A stretch of 64,000 nucleotides of DNA, taken from assembly GCF_000002235.5 (NCBI RefSeq), contig NW_022145606.1:16037992-16101991 (forward strand). The letters are read 5' to 3'. The position numbers and the translations under genes are program-made. This DNA comes from Strongylocentrotus purpuratus (Eukaryota; Echinodermata; Echinoidea; Camarodonta; Strongylocentrotidae). The notes under the pieces are model-generated. The model saw only the letters and a program-made list of their open reading frames with translations. It was not told the DNA's origin and made no database searches. This document shows positions 33,986 to 45,499 of this stretch, in pieces; positions within the stretch are counted from its first letter, which is position 1, and every line of letters starts with the position of its first letter.

Positions 33986-34006
33986 AAACGGAAGGATTTT
34001 GTGTGA
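33986..34006 (+). CDS. Second exon of copy 3 (KRKDFV)
   Basis: Follows an excellent acceptor and reads AAA CGG AAG GAT TTT GTG TGA in phase 0, the phase left by the donor at 30155/30156. It would add KRKDFV to the protein. Its use depends on splicing across the 3.3-kb insertion and on the upstream in-frame stop. Confidence 0.5.
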   Translation, partial: KRKDFV

Positions 34007-34319
34007 GTGAATTCTCCGCATCTTAGGGAGATATTTTAATATCATCATCTTCTGACAGTCCCTTGAACGGAGTATACATCTTCCTACAATTGACAACAGA
34101 CGCCCATCCTTTTAATCTCGGCTACCGAATTTCAGATTTGATATAATATGCATAGATCTTCCTTAACCGTTTGAATGCTTCAGTAGACTAATGGGACAAG
34201 CAGTGGAGTTCAACAGTTGGATTTTGTAACAGGAACAATGTGCTAGACACATAGTTTTGTTTGCATTCGAAAAGAGATGTCACCAATATGTCTGCCATTG
34301 TATTTTAATTTGTTTATAG

Positions 34320-34620
34320 CCGTTTGGTATACAACCAGTTCGTCAACTACACCAACCGGTCTATTCCAATAGGGTCTACATCCAGCCAGTTTGCTATCAA
34401 CATGGTCCAATAAAGACTTCGTCTACTTATCATTAGGTATAATAACCATTTAGGCTTATAGTCATTTGGTCTAATTTCCTTTTTCTCTAATCTCCTATAA
34501 GTCTACTACCCATTAATAAAGTTTATCACTCATTTGGTCTTATAACCAGTCGATGTCATTCCCAGTTTATCTACTTCCCATTTCGTCTACCCCTATAAGG
34601 TATAATAATCATTAGATTAT
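34320..34620. repeat. M block, copy 3
   Basis: GGTCTA minisatellite as at 17945, more diverged. Confidence 0.75.
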
Positions 34621-35164
34621 TGTTATTATTGGACCATATGGATAGTAGACGAAAAATATGCATTATACAAATTGGGAATTATACCGATATATATATATAT
34701 ATTTTTGGTCCGGGGTACTATTAATTTTGTATTGGGTCTGGTGTTGAAGATAACAATTTGTGTGGTGTAAAACACTGACACAGAGCAATGAATATTGTTG
34801 CAGGAGCAAGTGTCAAACAACCATGATAAATAAACCATTATTTGTATCATACTTACAGCATGTATACAGCGTTATTGTAGTGAAACTATATTGTAGTGAA
34901 GCTATTTACCTAGCAATATTAACAATTGCACTCAGAGAAATCTGATTAAATAAATGTGCATTATAGAGTTCCATGTTTTTGTTATTGTTGACCTTATTGC
35001 TCTGTTTTCTTTCTAATATATTAATTTACTTGTTTTGTTGGTTCATTTTGCTTTGAAGCTAGGCAAACAACCAGGCCTAGTCTTCCACGCGCAGTATATC
35101 CTTTAAGGGAGGAATTTTCATACTTCCAAATATGCAGTAACACGAGTGGGAATAAATAAGCATT
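34621..35164. repeat. Array intergenic block after M, copy 3
   Basis: Shares GTGTGGTGTAAAACACTGAC with 19860 and 44640, but lacks the piggyBac-like MITE and LINE tail found in those copies. No coding sequence. Confidence 0.5.
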
Positions 35165-35225
35165 ATCAATCGTGTGTGGCATTGTGATGTTACTCTTTCC
35201 ATTGTAATGTTGTTCTTTTTGTGAA
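35165..35225. repeat. Q block remnant, copy 3
   Basis: Only two or three TGTGATGTTA units remain, so this copy has contracted. Confidence 0.5.
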
Positions 35226-35629
35226 GACATTTTTACCCTCATCCTATGCAAATGATTCGTTACTTTGAAAGCTGGGAATATAGTTTCGTTTTATTTTCTT
35301 TAAACTATTACACTTATTCCCTTTTTGTTTAGGACATTCTAAAATTGAAACTATCATTACATTTTGGGCCTTTTCAATCTCAAATTATCTGATTAAATTA
35401 AGCATTGTCACTTTATTTTAATACCTCTAAACAGGAGCTGGTACCGCGAAGTAATATGAATTCCCAACATTTAAAATCCAACAGCATCATGAAATAGTCT
35501 AAAGAAACAAGTTTCATGAAAACAAACTATATAGAGATTGTTTGTATGATGATAATTTTATGATAATATTCTCTTTTTGTAATCAGCATACTTTTATTTT
35601 ATGGGATATGTTTTGTTGTTGTTGTTTGA
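35226..35629. repeat. Q-block flank, copy 3
   Basis: Carries CCTATGCAAATGATTCGTTA and the following motifs in standard order. No gene. Confidence 0.5.
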
Positions 35630-35934
35630 GGATTTTGTTTAGTTGTGTATGTGCTTGTACATTTATGTAAAATTCAGAAACTTTATCTGTAACTAACTAC
35701 TGCTATAGATGGATACTATGTTGTATGTGTGTAGGATGAATAAGTGCATGCTAAAATACTAGGAACGTTATTCCCAAATCAGTGGCTTTTCAACCATGGT
35801 GTTTCACCTATTAAAGGTAATAAGTTGGTCATGTGTATGCAGAATGATCTCTCCAATTCTCATTCTCTCTCTTTCTTTCTCTCTTTCTCTCTGTATCTAT
35901 CCGTTTTCACATATGATTGTGTATTAGATCATGA

Positions 35935-35976
<42 letters not shown>

Positions 35977-37010
35977 TCCCCCAAAATGCAAGCCATGAGA
36001 GCAGCGTCGAAGGGGAATTCCGGAATTTGTGTCAAATGTAAGTGTTTGTAGGGTTGGACACAACCGTTTCATGGTGATTAATAACACACTCTCTGCTGTT
36101 GGAACATGCCCATAGACTGTGCATTGGCATGTCCCCATTGCCTTCTCTAGTTGAATCTCCATGGTTAATAGCTGCATGAACAATTCTTGTAAACTAACGA
36201 AGCAAGTAAATATAAATAAAATATTCTTCCATTGATGCTGTAGCCTATATTGTCAAATTATGATATTCTATTTATATATTCATTTAAAAAAAAAATCATT
36301 ATATTGTACATTTAGTCTATTCTCATTATAAACATGATCTCCCATTTTGTGAGGTAAATTCTTGTTACATAATATGTTTGGAAGACCCCGTTTTCTGTGC
36401 TCCCTTTTTTCTATCTCATTTTGTTTCTTCTGCTGGATAATATTTGCATGTCACTATCATATTTTAAACATGTACCATGATTTGGAATGAAAAAGATGAT
36501 TGAATTGTGCCGGAGATATCATTGTTTAACATAATATTGTGTTATGTATCACATATCACTGCTTACACAAGTTGAAACTGCCTGTGTTTTAATACTGTAA
36601 TTAGAGTTTGAGTAGCACAATATAAAATGTGTATGTTGTGGGTGTTTTTCTTGCTCGCTATCACTATTTAACTTTCCTATTATCTTTTTCAAGTGCCCAC
36701 TCCCCTGCTAAGTTGAAAATGTATATATTTCAAATATGCGTGATTTCCTTACCCCTCTATCAATTGCCTTCCATAGATGTCCATTTCCTTCTTTATAATT
36801 TGAATTTACAAATTTATCCTTCGGCAGTATTCCCTAAAAATGTAAGAAGCGCCCTCTATGTCCAAGAATCAAGAAAGAAACATGGTGGTTAATGAATTTG
36901 TGTTCGTCGTACATGTATTGTACATGTACCTTTGTTACGTCACGGTTGTCGTAATAAACGTATACAATTGCAGAAAATGAAGTTGACTTGTGTCTTTAAT
37001 ATGAAACTCT
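35630..37010. repeat. B block, copy 3
   Basis: Third B block. Lacks the MULE insertion, has a CT tract at 35870-35970 and an internal deletion near 36550 relative to 27350-27470. Keeps GCGCCCTCTATG, the GTACATGTA near-palindrome, TTACGTCACG and AATAAACG. Confidence 0.7.
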
Positions 37011-37188
37011 CTTGTCGTAAAGATGTATATATACCGTGTGAGTCTTTTTTTCAAAAATTCATATATTCTGATTATTACAATTATAATTAGGGAAGGCCCC
37101 TACGCGGCGTCAGTTTCCTGGCCAGTGAGGACGAAAATATGAGTCAACTACCAAAAATATGAATGTACATATGAATGGCCTCTCATGG

Positions 37189-37762
37189 CGAGCTTTAGAT
37201 TTTCGACACCGAACGACCTCTACTACGAGTGACGTCACTTTGAGTAACTGCGCATGCGCCACCTGCTTCTAGCTCGTCGTCTGTGAATTGACACAACGGG
37301 AGTCGGGCAAATTTTAGGCTTATCTCGAAGTGATCACAATGACTACGAGCTGGACACAAATGCCGAAGCCAGCCATTAGACTACAGTATCTGGTGAGAAT
37401 ATAATTTAAGAAGATATATGTGACTGCAATGAAAACAACAAATACCTTTGAATGTGATCAATCACGTTACTTCAACCTATTTATTTTCACTTTTTTGACG
37501 AAATTTAGGAGTTTTCTGCACAGCTGAGGTTCGAACAGCTGTGCAGACTAACTATGACGTAACAAAGAAAACTTGTCGCGCGCATATCACTGCGTATCAC
37601 TGCGTATCACTGCGCATCACTGCGCATGCATTTAAACATTGGCACCGCGTCGTGTGACAATCTTAAGCGCTAGCAAGAGGAGACCCAACGTGGATTCAAC
37701 GACGAGCATAACAATGACGTCACTCGTAGCCGAGGTCGTTCGATGTCAAAATCTAAAGCTCG
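37189..37762. mobile_element. Inverted-repeat element with CGAGCTTTAGATTTT ends
   Basis: CGAGCTTTAGATTTTCGACA at the left matches the complement of the right end, and complementarity continues through CGAACGACCTC and CGAGTGACGTCA (about 45 bases with few mismatches). The interior has four copies of ACTGCGTATC/ACTGCGCATC near 37586-37625. No transposase. Superfamily not assigned. Confidence 0.7.
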
Positions 37763-37865
37763 CTATTCGTGTTAGCTACGCTTCTTTAACGCCGCTTTAC
37801 TCCTGGATTTATCCAGGAGTAACGCGCTAAAACGACTAGAGGGTAGCGTAAGGCGACCGTATTGA
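37763..37865. repeat. Foldback repeat, second copy
   Basis: TTTACTCCTGGATTTATCCAGGAGTAA hairpin and CGACTAGAGGGTAGCGTAAG match 11540-11605. Confidence 0.55.
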
Positions 37866-38717
37866 TGCTCTAGCTCACTTGGCACTCTGTGTGTCGTACT
37901 TGTAGATTCCACATGGTATATATGCGGAAGGTGTTTTGAGTTCGACTAGTGCGAGCGCCTCCACTTCCAGGGCAGATCCACGGGGGCGTAGAGTGTAGGC
38001 CCCCACCCCCTTACCTATTTTTTTGTTTAAATCACATACATTTTCAGTTTACTCATTCAGGTATGCCTCAGAATGAACCATAGAGCATCTTAAGGTTCAA
38101 CATTTTCCGAGGCCCTTAAGCGGGCTTCACGCACTCAAAATTAAAATCAACTTAATATCAGGGTGGACTTCCCTTTTAGTGGATCGAAATTACCTAGGGG
38201 TTAAAGTATTGTGTAATATAGTTATGGGTTGTAAATAACGAGTAGAGAAATTGCGAAATAGGATATGAAGATCAAGGTAATCGACATAGAAAGTCAGCGG
38301 CGCTCGTTGGTAAATATATGGCGGGTGCATGGGGCATGTGTTTTACTAAATGGCAAGAAGAGGAGAAACGAGGAGGTGGGAAAAGGGGAAAATGATGTTA
38401 ACACAAATCATATCACCCCCCCCTCCTTTCCCCTTCATTTGGATGCTTTGGACATCCATCTAGTAAGACAGATGACCTCCCTGGCATCATTGACGCCCCC
38501 CCCCCCCCACCTCCGCCTCTATACGGTTAGACCAATGATACGCCAGTGAGCAATGACTAAAGTTGTGATAAAATAACACATTCATCTACATCAGTTTAAT
38601 AACCGTCCAAATGTTCGTGGTCGTCAATTTAGCTGCTATATCTGAACATTAACCCATATATTTTTCGATATAATACATCGTGCGTTTATCAACTCAAAAG
38701 GATTTTTCACATCTAGA
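37866..38717 (+). promoter_or_regulatory. P block of copy 4
   Basis: Proximal P block from about 38130 (TCAGGGTGGACTTCCC near 38157), with GGGGCATGTG near 38330 where copies 1 and 3 have the E-box palindrome, a long C run, and TTTTTCACATCTAG before the ATG. Confidence 0.45.
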
Positions 38718-38822
38718 ATGGAACTCGTGATCTTAATAGCTGCAGTTGTCGGAGTTGTCGGTGCAGCGGTGTTTCTCCTCAAGAGTTTCAGGATCCAGTA
38801 TATCATCTATTCAAAGCCATAA
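38718..38822 (+). pseudogene. Array gene copy 4: first 30 codons only
   Basis: Encodes MELVILIAAVVGVVGAAVFL, then LKSFRIQYII, close to copies 1 and 5, and is then joined abruptly to repeat R1, giving YSKP and a stop. The whole domain after the membrane segment is missing. The break is a clean junction between gene and repeat, so deletion or insertion-mediated loss is likely. Not expected to make a working protein. Confidence 0.8.
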
Positions 38823-39130
38823 GGATGTTAAAGATACATAGGAATGGGCTCTCAAAGGGAATTGGACACCGTTCTGCCTGGTGTTAACCCTATGACACGT
38901 GTTTACCCAATAACACGTGTTGTCTATCACCGGGGTTATTCTTCAGTTTTATGACAAACAAGCTTCATGTAATGCTCTGTCTTTTTCTGCACTTTTTTGA
39001 TGGGAAAGTCCTTACACCATCCAAAGACTCTCCAAGAGACGAGCGGTAGTTCTTGATTGGACTTCGGGTTTATTGTGTGCAAACTTGTAGACCCATTAAT
39101 GTTATTTCCACCAAGTCTGGCGTAAACAAA
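38810..39130. repeat. Dispersed repeat R1, copy 2
   Basis: Matches 10866-11260 (ACCCAATAACACGTGTTGT, CTCTCCAAGAGACGAGCGG). Directly follows the truncated copy 4. Confidence 0.65.
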
Positions 39131-39248
39131 CGATTATTCGAGGACGACACCAGATCCAGAATAAAGCACTTTCAACATGAAAAAAGGGAAACTTTTAGAA
39201 GGTAGATATGATTTTGTTAAAGAGGAAGTCCATTCTGGTATCAAGTTA
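39131..39248 (+). repeat. P block of copy 5, distal part
   Basis: AAACAAACGATTATTCGAGG and AGGAAGTCCATTCTGG match the P block upstream of copy 1. Split from its continuation at 41119 by a LINE. Confidence 0.55.
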
Positions 39249-41090
39249 AAGTTCTGGTATCAAACCTAAAGATCAATATTACAAAAACTCATGTGATATG
39301 GATTGGGAAAAATAGAGCCTGCAAAAAACAGCTAATGCCAGAGCACAAACTAAATTGGGTATCAGAAGGTTATTCGAGATACTTAGGAATAGATTTTTCG
39401 GTTAACTTAGCAGAGATGGTAAATCATAATTATACTGAAAAAATTAAAGATATAAAACGCCAAATTATTTCATGGTCCAAACGAACCTTAACTGTCCTCG
39501 GAAGAATAACTGTAGTCAAATCTTTTTTGGTGCCAAAATTGAACTATTTGTTGCTTTCACTCCCAGAACCGAATTCGCAAATTATGAAAGATATAAATCG
39601 TTCTTTGTATGCATTTATATGGGGTAACAAACCTGATAAAATCAATAGAGAACAAATGTGTCAACTGTATAATAAAGGTGGGGTTAAGATGATTGATATT
39701 TACATTCATGCTAAATCCCTGAAAATATCATGGATTAGAAGATTTGTAACTAATTCTCAGATAGAAAGTTTCACTTTTCACATGTTCAATTCATTCTTGC
39801 CCCAAACCTATTTTTTCACCTGTATATGGGCTCACATTATTTTAGACAATTAGCAGACTTGACTCCAAATCCATTTTGGAAAGAGGTCCTTTTCGCTTGG
39901 TCAGACTTGGTCGAACTTCTTATTGACGACATTGCAAGTCAACCTCTCTGGAATAACCCCCACATTAAAATAAATGACAAAGTGGTATTTTGGGGGGCTT
40001 GGAATATACGAGGAATACGTTTTGTGAATGACATCCTAAAAATAGATGGTTCTTTTTGTTCATATTTTGAGTTTCAACGGAGATTTGACATACAAACAAA
40101 TTTCCTCCAGTACTATTGTCTTTGTAATGCAATTCGGTCAGGTTTTAAAATGACTACACATGTAGCTCCTAGTAAGGCCTTAGCACCTATCATTCCCGAA
40201 GCCGTGCACCTTGTGGTGAAAACAAATGTTGGTTGTTCACATATTTATCAGTCTTTGCTTAAAAACAAAGTAAAAGAATGTAAAGCCTTTACAAAGTGGA
40301 AAAGTTTTTTAGATTTTCAAGATGTACTTTGGGGTTCGTACTGTCAAATTCCATTTCAGTCAACAATAGATATCAACATGAGGTGGTTCCAAATCAAGAT
40401 TTTAAATAGAATATTATATATGAAGGACAGTTTGTTAAAATTTGGTGTAGTGGCTGACAAGAAGTGTACTTTTTGTAGTAACAATGATGAAACAATCATA
40501 CATGTTTTTTGCTTTTGTAACTATTCTAATGAAGTATGGTCGAAGTTAGAGTTCTGGATATTTCGTTATACGGGGGAAAAGGATCAAATTTACAAATCAA
40601 AATAAATTGTTTGGATTTTGCGGTAGCAATAATAATGCACTCAACTGTGTTCTGATGGTTGTAAGACAAGAAATATTTTCAGCTAAATTACGAAATCAAC
40701 TACCATCATTTGATATAATTTTATCAGCTGTAAAACGTTATTATGAAATGGAAAAATATATATACCAAACAAATCTCAGAGAGAATAAACTAAAAAAGAA
40801 ATGGTTTCACTTTAGAAAATATTTTGAGAGTGTTGGAAATGTGCTAACATAAACATGATCATGTATTTTATGTTTGGTATTTTTTTAAAATTATATATTT
40901 AAAGTACTAATTTTGTCATAAATGTTTGTTTTTATCTGCCACAAAAGTTTTTGGCCGTGATGATTATTATCTGTGTCAAGCCATTATGTATGGAAATTAT
41001 TTCTTTAATTATATGTATATGATATATGGATGTCTGTATATGATGAAATTTGTTTTGAAAATAAAGAACCCTGTGGAAGGGGAAAAAAAA

Positions 41091-41118
<28 letters not shown>
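39249..41118 (+). mobile_element. 5'-truncated L1/Tx1-like LINE
   Basis: Flanked by AAGTTA on both sides (39243-39248 and 41119-41124), a probable target duplication, and ends in AATAAA (about 41060) plus a poly(A) tail of about 20. It begins inside the reverse transcriptase. The other P blocks are contiguous at this point, so the insertion boundary is firm. Confidence 0.85.
39251..40852 (+). pseudogene. LINE ORF2 C-terminal part
   Basis: Reads in three frame segments: 39251-39853, 39826-40605 and 40607-40852, so at least two frameshifts and one stop interrupt it. The first part carries INITKTHVIWIG, then YLGIDF, GRITVVKSFLVPKLNYLL, FIWGN and GGVKMIDI, the end of the RT and the following domain in L1/Tx1-type elements. 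The second has CTFCSNNDETIIHVFCFC, the CCHC zinc-finger near the C-terminus of ORF2. The endonuclease and the core of the RT are missing through 5' truncation. It cannot retrotranspose. Confidence 0.85.
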
Positions 41119-41121
<3 letters not shown>

Positions 41122-42115
41122 TTATTTTTTGACAAAGAGGAAAAATGAGACGTGCAGGTCGGTGTAAGTTTGAGCGAATTTCGATTAGAGATCTAGCTCT
41201 GTATTTCATAAACTGTCATTTTCATCGTTTCAGATAACGAAATATTTTTTTTTTCCATGCAGGGGTAGATGTGCAGAAACATATTAGCAAATATTAAAGT
41301 TCATGTACGATTGAAGCAAATTTGTGAGGAAAAATCTACATTTCTGATTTTGTTTAGTATGCAGAGGCCTGAACAAGTCAAAGGGGAGCTCGCAATATAC
41401 GTCACAGAGTTGCCAATGTGTGTTTGACTGATTGCAACTTCATAAAGTCGACTTCTTTATTTTGAACCGGAATTTATTCATAACTTTTATTGACCTGTCT
41501 CTCTCATTTTGTCTGCCTCTACTAATTAAAAACCAACTTAATATCAGGGTGGACTTCCTTTATAGTAGATCGAAAACTTTATATAGGGGTTAAAGTATTG
41601 CGTAATATAGTTCTGGCTTAGAATAACGAGTAGAGAAATTGCGAAATAGGATATGAGGTTTAAGGTAGTCGACATAGGAAGTCAGCTATGCTCGTTGGTA
41701 AATATATGGCGGGATGCATGGGGCATGTGCCCTACTAAATAGCGAAAAGAGGAAAAAGGAGGAGATGGGGAAAAGGGGAAAATGATGTTAACACAAATCA
41801 TATCACCCCCTCCTTTCCCCTTCATTTGGATGCTTTGGACATCCATCTATTAAGACAGATGACCTCCCTGGCATCATTGACGCCCCCCCCCCCCCACCTC
41901 CGCCTCTATACGGTTAGACCAATGATACGCCAGTGAGCAATGACTAAAGTTGTGATAAAATAACACATTCATCTACATCACTACATCAGTTTAATAACCG
42001 TCCAAATGTTCGTGGTCGTCAATTGAACTGCTATCTGAACATTAACCCATATATTTTTCGATATAATAAATTATATCGTTCGTTTATCAACTCAAAAGGA
42101 TTTTTCACATCTAGA
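41119..42115 (+). promoter_or_regulatory. P block of copy 5, proximal part
   Basis: Resumes the P block after the LINE with GAGGAAAAATGAGACGTG. Contains GGGGCATGTGCCC near 41719, GACAGATGACCTCC near 41855, a C run, CGATATAATAAATTATATCG near 42059, and TTTTTCACATCTAG before the ATG. Very close to the P block of copy 4. Confidence 0.5.
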
Positions 42116-42430
42116 ATGGAACTCGTGATCTTAATAGCTGGAGTTGTCGCATTTGTCGGTGCAGCGGTGTTCCTCCTCAAGAGTTTCAGGATCCAGTATA
42201 TCATCGTAGCAAACGGCACACAACATGCCATCTTTGTTACCGTCGAGCACGACAAACTTCCAAAAGGAAAAAATTATTCACTCATCGAAGCCGGAGAATC
42301 CTTAAAATTTACCGTTTCTGAAACCATACCTGTAACAATAAGAGTGAAAAGGTCCACTAAAAGTACCTACGATTCAGAGGTTTGTGATTACGACTATCGA
42401 AAGCGAGGAAGGCAACTACTAGTGATCTGA
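42116..42430 (+). CDS. Array gene copy 5: small membrane-anchored protein, truncated C-terminus
   Basis: 104 residues, nearly identical to copy 1. The membrane segment is LVILIAGVVAFVGAAVFLL followed by KSFR; then YIIVANGTQ, IFVTVEHDKL, SLIEAGESLKFTV, VCDYDYR and the shifted ending KRGRQLLVI. It shares the seven-base loss with copy 1, so the two descend from an already shortened ancestor. The open frame extends upstream of this ATG (to 42023), but the ATG after CATCTAGA is the one conserved in all copies and is preferred. A donor GTGAGT survives at 42491 and the second exon at 43567, but both lie after the stop. Family and function unrecognised. Confidence 0.7.
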   Translation: MELVILIAGVVAFVGAAVFLLKSFRIQYIIVANGTQHAIFVTVEHDKLPKGKNYSLIEAGESLKFTVSETIPVTIRVKRSTKSTYDSEVCDYDYRKRGRQLLVI

Positions 42431-43566
42431 TCCTTGTTCGATCAGTAACGAAAAATAAGGTATTTTGAGGCTGAGCATTTCAAGCGAAATGTGAGTCATT
42501 TGTTTTGTTTATTTTGTTTAAATTATGTTTGCAAAATAAGGTAAACACAAAACAAGAACCAATATTAACTAGCAGGGCTGTCTTTAAAGACATTAAACAA
42601 TTATTTTAGAAAGTCTGGTATGTTATTAGAGAACAATTTCAGATCAAAATAAAGAAATTACTAAATACATGCTAACTACATTATGATTTAATTACATAGT
42701 GAATAAATTGCGTTGTTAAAAGAAAGGGTGTCGACATTTCTTTTAAAAGTTGATATTTTTTCTTATAATTCTGTATTCATGTAATCTTTCCAAATGCAAA
42801 CAAATTGGCTTTGAATTGTCTGAAGATTTGCTTAACTTTGACCAATCAAAGCCTAGAAGTATGAACATGGGCCTATCAGAATCAAATTTAGTTTCAAATT
42901 TCATTCGTTCAAAATGAAAACAACTAACATGCTTATAAAAAGGTAATACAAAGTTTTGGTATTGGGTCATGAATTTGGTTCAAATTAACATATTGAAGGC
43001 ATATGCGATCCTAAAATTTTCGGTGATCGTTGTCGCGGTTAAAATCGAGTCTAAAATTATGAAATTGAAAGGGATCAAGGTCTGTATGCGCCTCGCACAT
43101 TGTTCTCGTGACGAAAGCCATCTGTTGAACTCCACTGCCTGTCCAAAAGAGTCTAAAATTATGAAATTGTAATTGATAATCTCTTTGTTGAATAGCTCCC
43201 TCTCAAGGTCAAATGGTTCAAATTAACATATTGAAGGCATATGCGATCCTAAAATTTTCGGTGATCGTTGTCGCGGTTAAAATCGAGTCTAAAATTTTGA
43301 AATTGTAATTGATAATCTCTTTGTTGAATAGCTCCCTCTCAAGGTCAAATTTACCGGGAGCATCGGTAAATTTTTATATTCATTTTTTTTTTCGAAAGCA
43401 GAAGTGTTTTAGGGGCTAAATTGTCTTGTGCTTATAATACATCCACAGGGGCATCCAAATATATCAAAATTGTAAAGAATCACTATTCATCCAATTTTCC
43501 AATTTTTAAAAAACTTTGTTTATGTGTTTGTGTTTTTTTACCTTTCTTGTCATTGTCTTTCAACAG
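42431..43566 (+). other. 3' region and intron remnant of copy 5
   Basis: Homologous to 16616-17515 of copy 1. It contains an internal direct duplication: ATATTGAAGGCATATGCG through AATTGATAATCTC at 42990-43176 recurs at 43220-43320, with ACCGGGAGCATCGG once after it. The stretch 43073-43140 (GGGATCAAGGTCTGTATGCG) is the inverted complement of 43790-43860. Confidence 0.6.
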
Positions 43567-43587
43567 AAACGAAAGGATTTCATGTGA
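43567..43587 (+). pseudogene. Second exon of copy 5 (KRKDFM), probably untranslated
   Basis: Same as 17516-17536: acceptor TTGTCATTGTCTTTCAACAG, then KRKDFM and TGA. Unused for coding because exon 1 ends early. Confidence 0.6.
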
Positions 43588-43989
43588 GTGAATTCTTCGC
43601 ATCTAAGGGAGATATTCAATGCATCAAATTCTGACAGTCCTTTGAACGTAGTATACATTATCCTAAATTGACAACCGGCTTGTATAGACGCCCATATTCT
43701 CATCTCGGCTACCGGATTTCAATTTTGAAATAATTATCATAAATCGTCTTCCTTAACCATTTGAATGCTTCAGTAGACTGATTGGACAGGCAGTGGAGTT
43801 CAACAGATGGCTTTCGTCACGAGAACAATGTGCGAGGCGCATACAGACCTTGATCCCTTTCTAATAATTGTAATGTATAGAAATTCTAAAATCTAATAAA
43901 GTGTTAAAGAGTAGTTTTGATCGCATTCGAAAAGCGTTCTCACCAATGTTCTGCCAATGTATTAGATATTTTATTTCAATTGATTTATA

Positions 43990-44300
43990 GGTGTTTGGTC
44001 TACTGCCCAATCGGTCTATTCCCATATGGTCTACAGTCAACCCGTCTAAGAATCAGCATGCTCCTATAATGATTTCATCTAATTATCATTAGGTCTAATG
44101 ATCAGATAGGCTGATATTCATTGGGTCTAATTTCTATTTGGTCTCATCTCCAATAAGTCGACTACCCAATACGTCCATCACTCATTTGGTCTAATTTCCA
44201 GTCGGTCTAATTACCAGTTTATCTAATGCCCATTACGTCTACCATTCATAAGGTCTAATAACTATTACATTTTTGTCATTCTTTATAATCAAATGATTAT
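43990..44300. repeat. M block, copy 5
   Basis: GGTCTA minisatellite, nearly the same as 17945-18275. Confidence 0.8.
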
Positions 44301-44354
44301 CAGACCATGTGGATAGTAGACGAAAATACGAATTTGACAAATTGGGAATTATAC

Positions 44355-44562
44355 AGCATCCCTCTTTCCATAAGAGAAATTACCTGTTTTGCCACCTTCA
44401 AAAGATCCCTCAAAACTCACCTTTTCCCTCAATGATCTATGATATACTTCCTGTACTGTACTTTCTTGTCCTCTTTACATATATTTGTATTTGTAAGCGC
44501 TATGGTACTTATTGTTTTTAGCGCTCCTAAATATTCGATATTATTATTATTATTATTATTAT
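44355..44562 (+). mobile_element. L2/CR1-like LINE 3' end
   Basis: One frame reads PLSIREITCFATFKRSLKTH then LFPQ and a stop, the usual last residues of L2-type ORF2 (a Phe-Lys-x-x-Leu-Lys-Thr-His-Leu-Phe motif), followed by AAGCGCTATGG and (ATT)n. The M flanks of copies 1 and 3 lack it, so it is an insertion. Confidence 0.7.
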
Positions 44563-45038
44563 AGGCCTATATTGTTTTGGGTCTGGGGTACAATTAATCT
44601 TGTAATGGGTGTGGTGTTGTAGATAACAATTCGTGTGGTGTAAAACACTGACGCAGAGCAACTAATTATTGCAGGAGCAAGACTAGTGTTGAACAACAAT
44701 TAAAAAATAAACCTTTATTTCAGCATGTATACGGTGTTATTCTAGTGAAACTGTTTTCTTGGTAATCATGACTGTAGCACGCTGGGATTTTATTTCTACA
44801 AAAGATAACAATTCAATTCAATCAAATACATTAGATTATGTTTAGAAATCTGATTCAATAAAATGCACATTATACAGCTCCTTGTCTTTTAATTGTTGAA
44901 CTTATTCCTATGTTTTCTTTCTTATTAAACAATTGAACTCTCAAAGTATATTATGTTGCCTTTTTCAAGGTCTAATACTAACCGAAAAATTCTTACTTTT
45001 CATCGGATTGAAAAACTAATTACTGTCTGTGCAACATG
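44563..45038. repeat. Array intergenic block after M, copy 5
   Basis: Counterpart of 19813-20347. No gene. Confidence 0.55.
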
Positions 45039-45438
45039 TTAAAGGTAAAGACCAGTTCTGGTCATGCGATTGCATTGTGAAAGAAATTAACGTTGTGGAA
45101 TCGATCAGAAAAGGTTGATCATCTAGCATATATCTATTGGTGTGTACTGAAAGGTTCTGGAATCATCAAAATGATAAGAAATTTGGCCCAGCCTTTGTAA
45201 AGTTACAAGCACTGTACACAAAAAAGACGTATATGGGACTACGCGACACGTGCGCGATATCTATCCAGTCTAGATAGATATAATAATTTACGAAATATAT
45301 CAATTAGTAGGCGGTTTCCCGGCAAATTTGGTATCACCACGTATTAGTCAAAACATATTCTTTTACATAATTGGTAATAAGAGCTTCCATTTCATTTTTT
45401 GAGAGGGGGCGTTTCCAAAACTGGACTTTACCTCTAAA
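45039..45438. mobile_element. piggyBac-like MITE, copy 3
   Basis: Counterpart of 20348-20751; the G run is much shorter here (GAGAGGGGGCG), consistent with slippage. Confidence 0.75.
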
Positions 45439-45499
45439 TTTAAATATAATAATTATGCAACGACGTTTACTTGAACGAAAAAGCAAAGCATAACAAAAA

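Noticed and set aside
37639-37830. Open frame within the CGAGCTTTAG element
   Set aside because: It crosses the right inverted end and an unrelated foldback repeat, and has no recognisable motif.
42023-42115. Upstream N-terminal extensions of copies 5 and 7 (42023, 52124)
   Set aside because: The extra residues are not shared with other copies, while the ATG after CTAGA or CCAGA is conserved in all seven.
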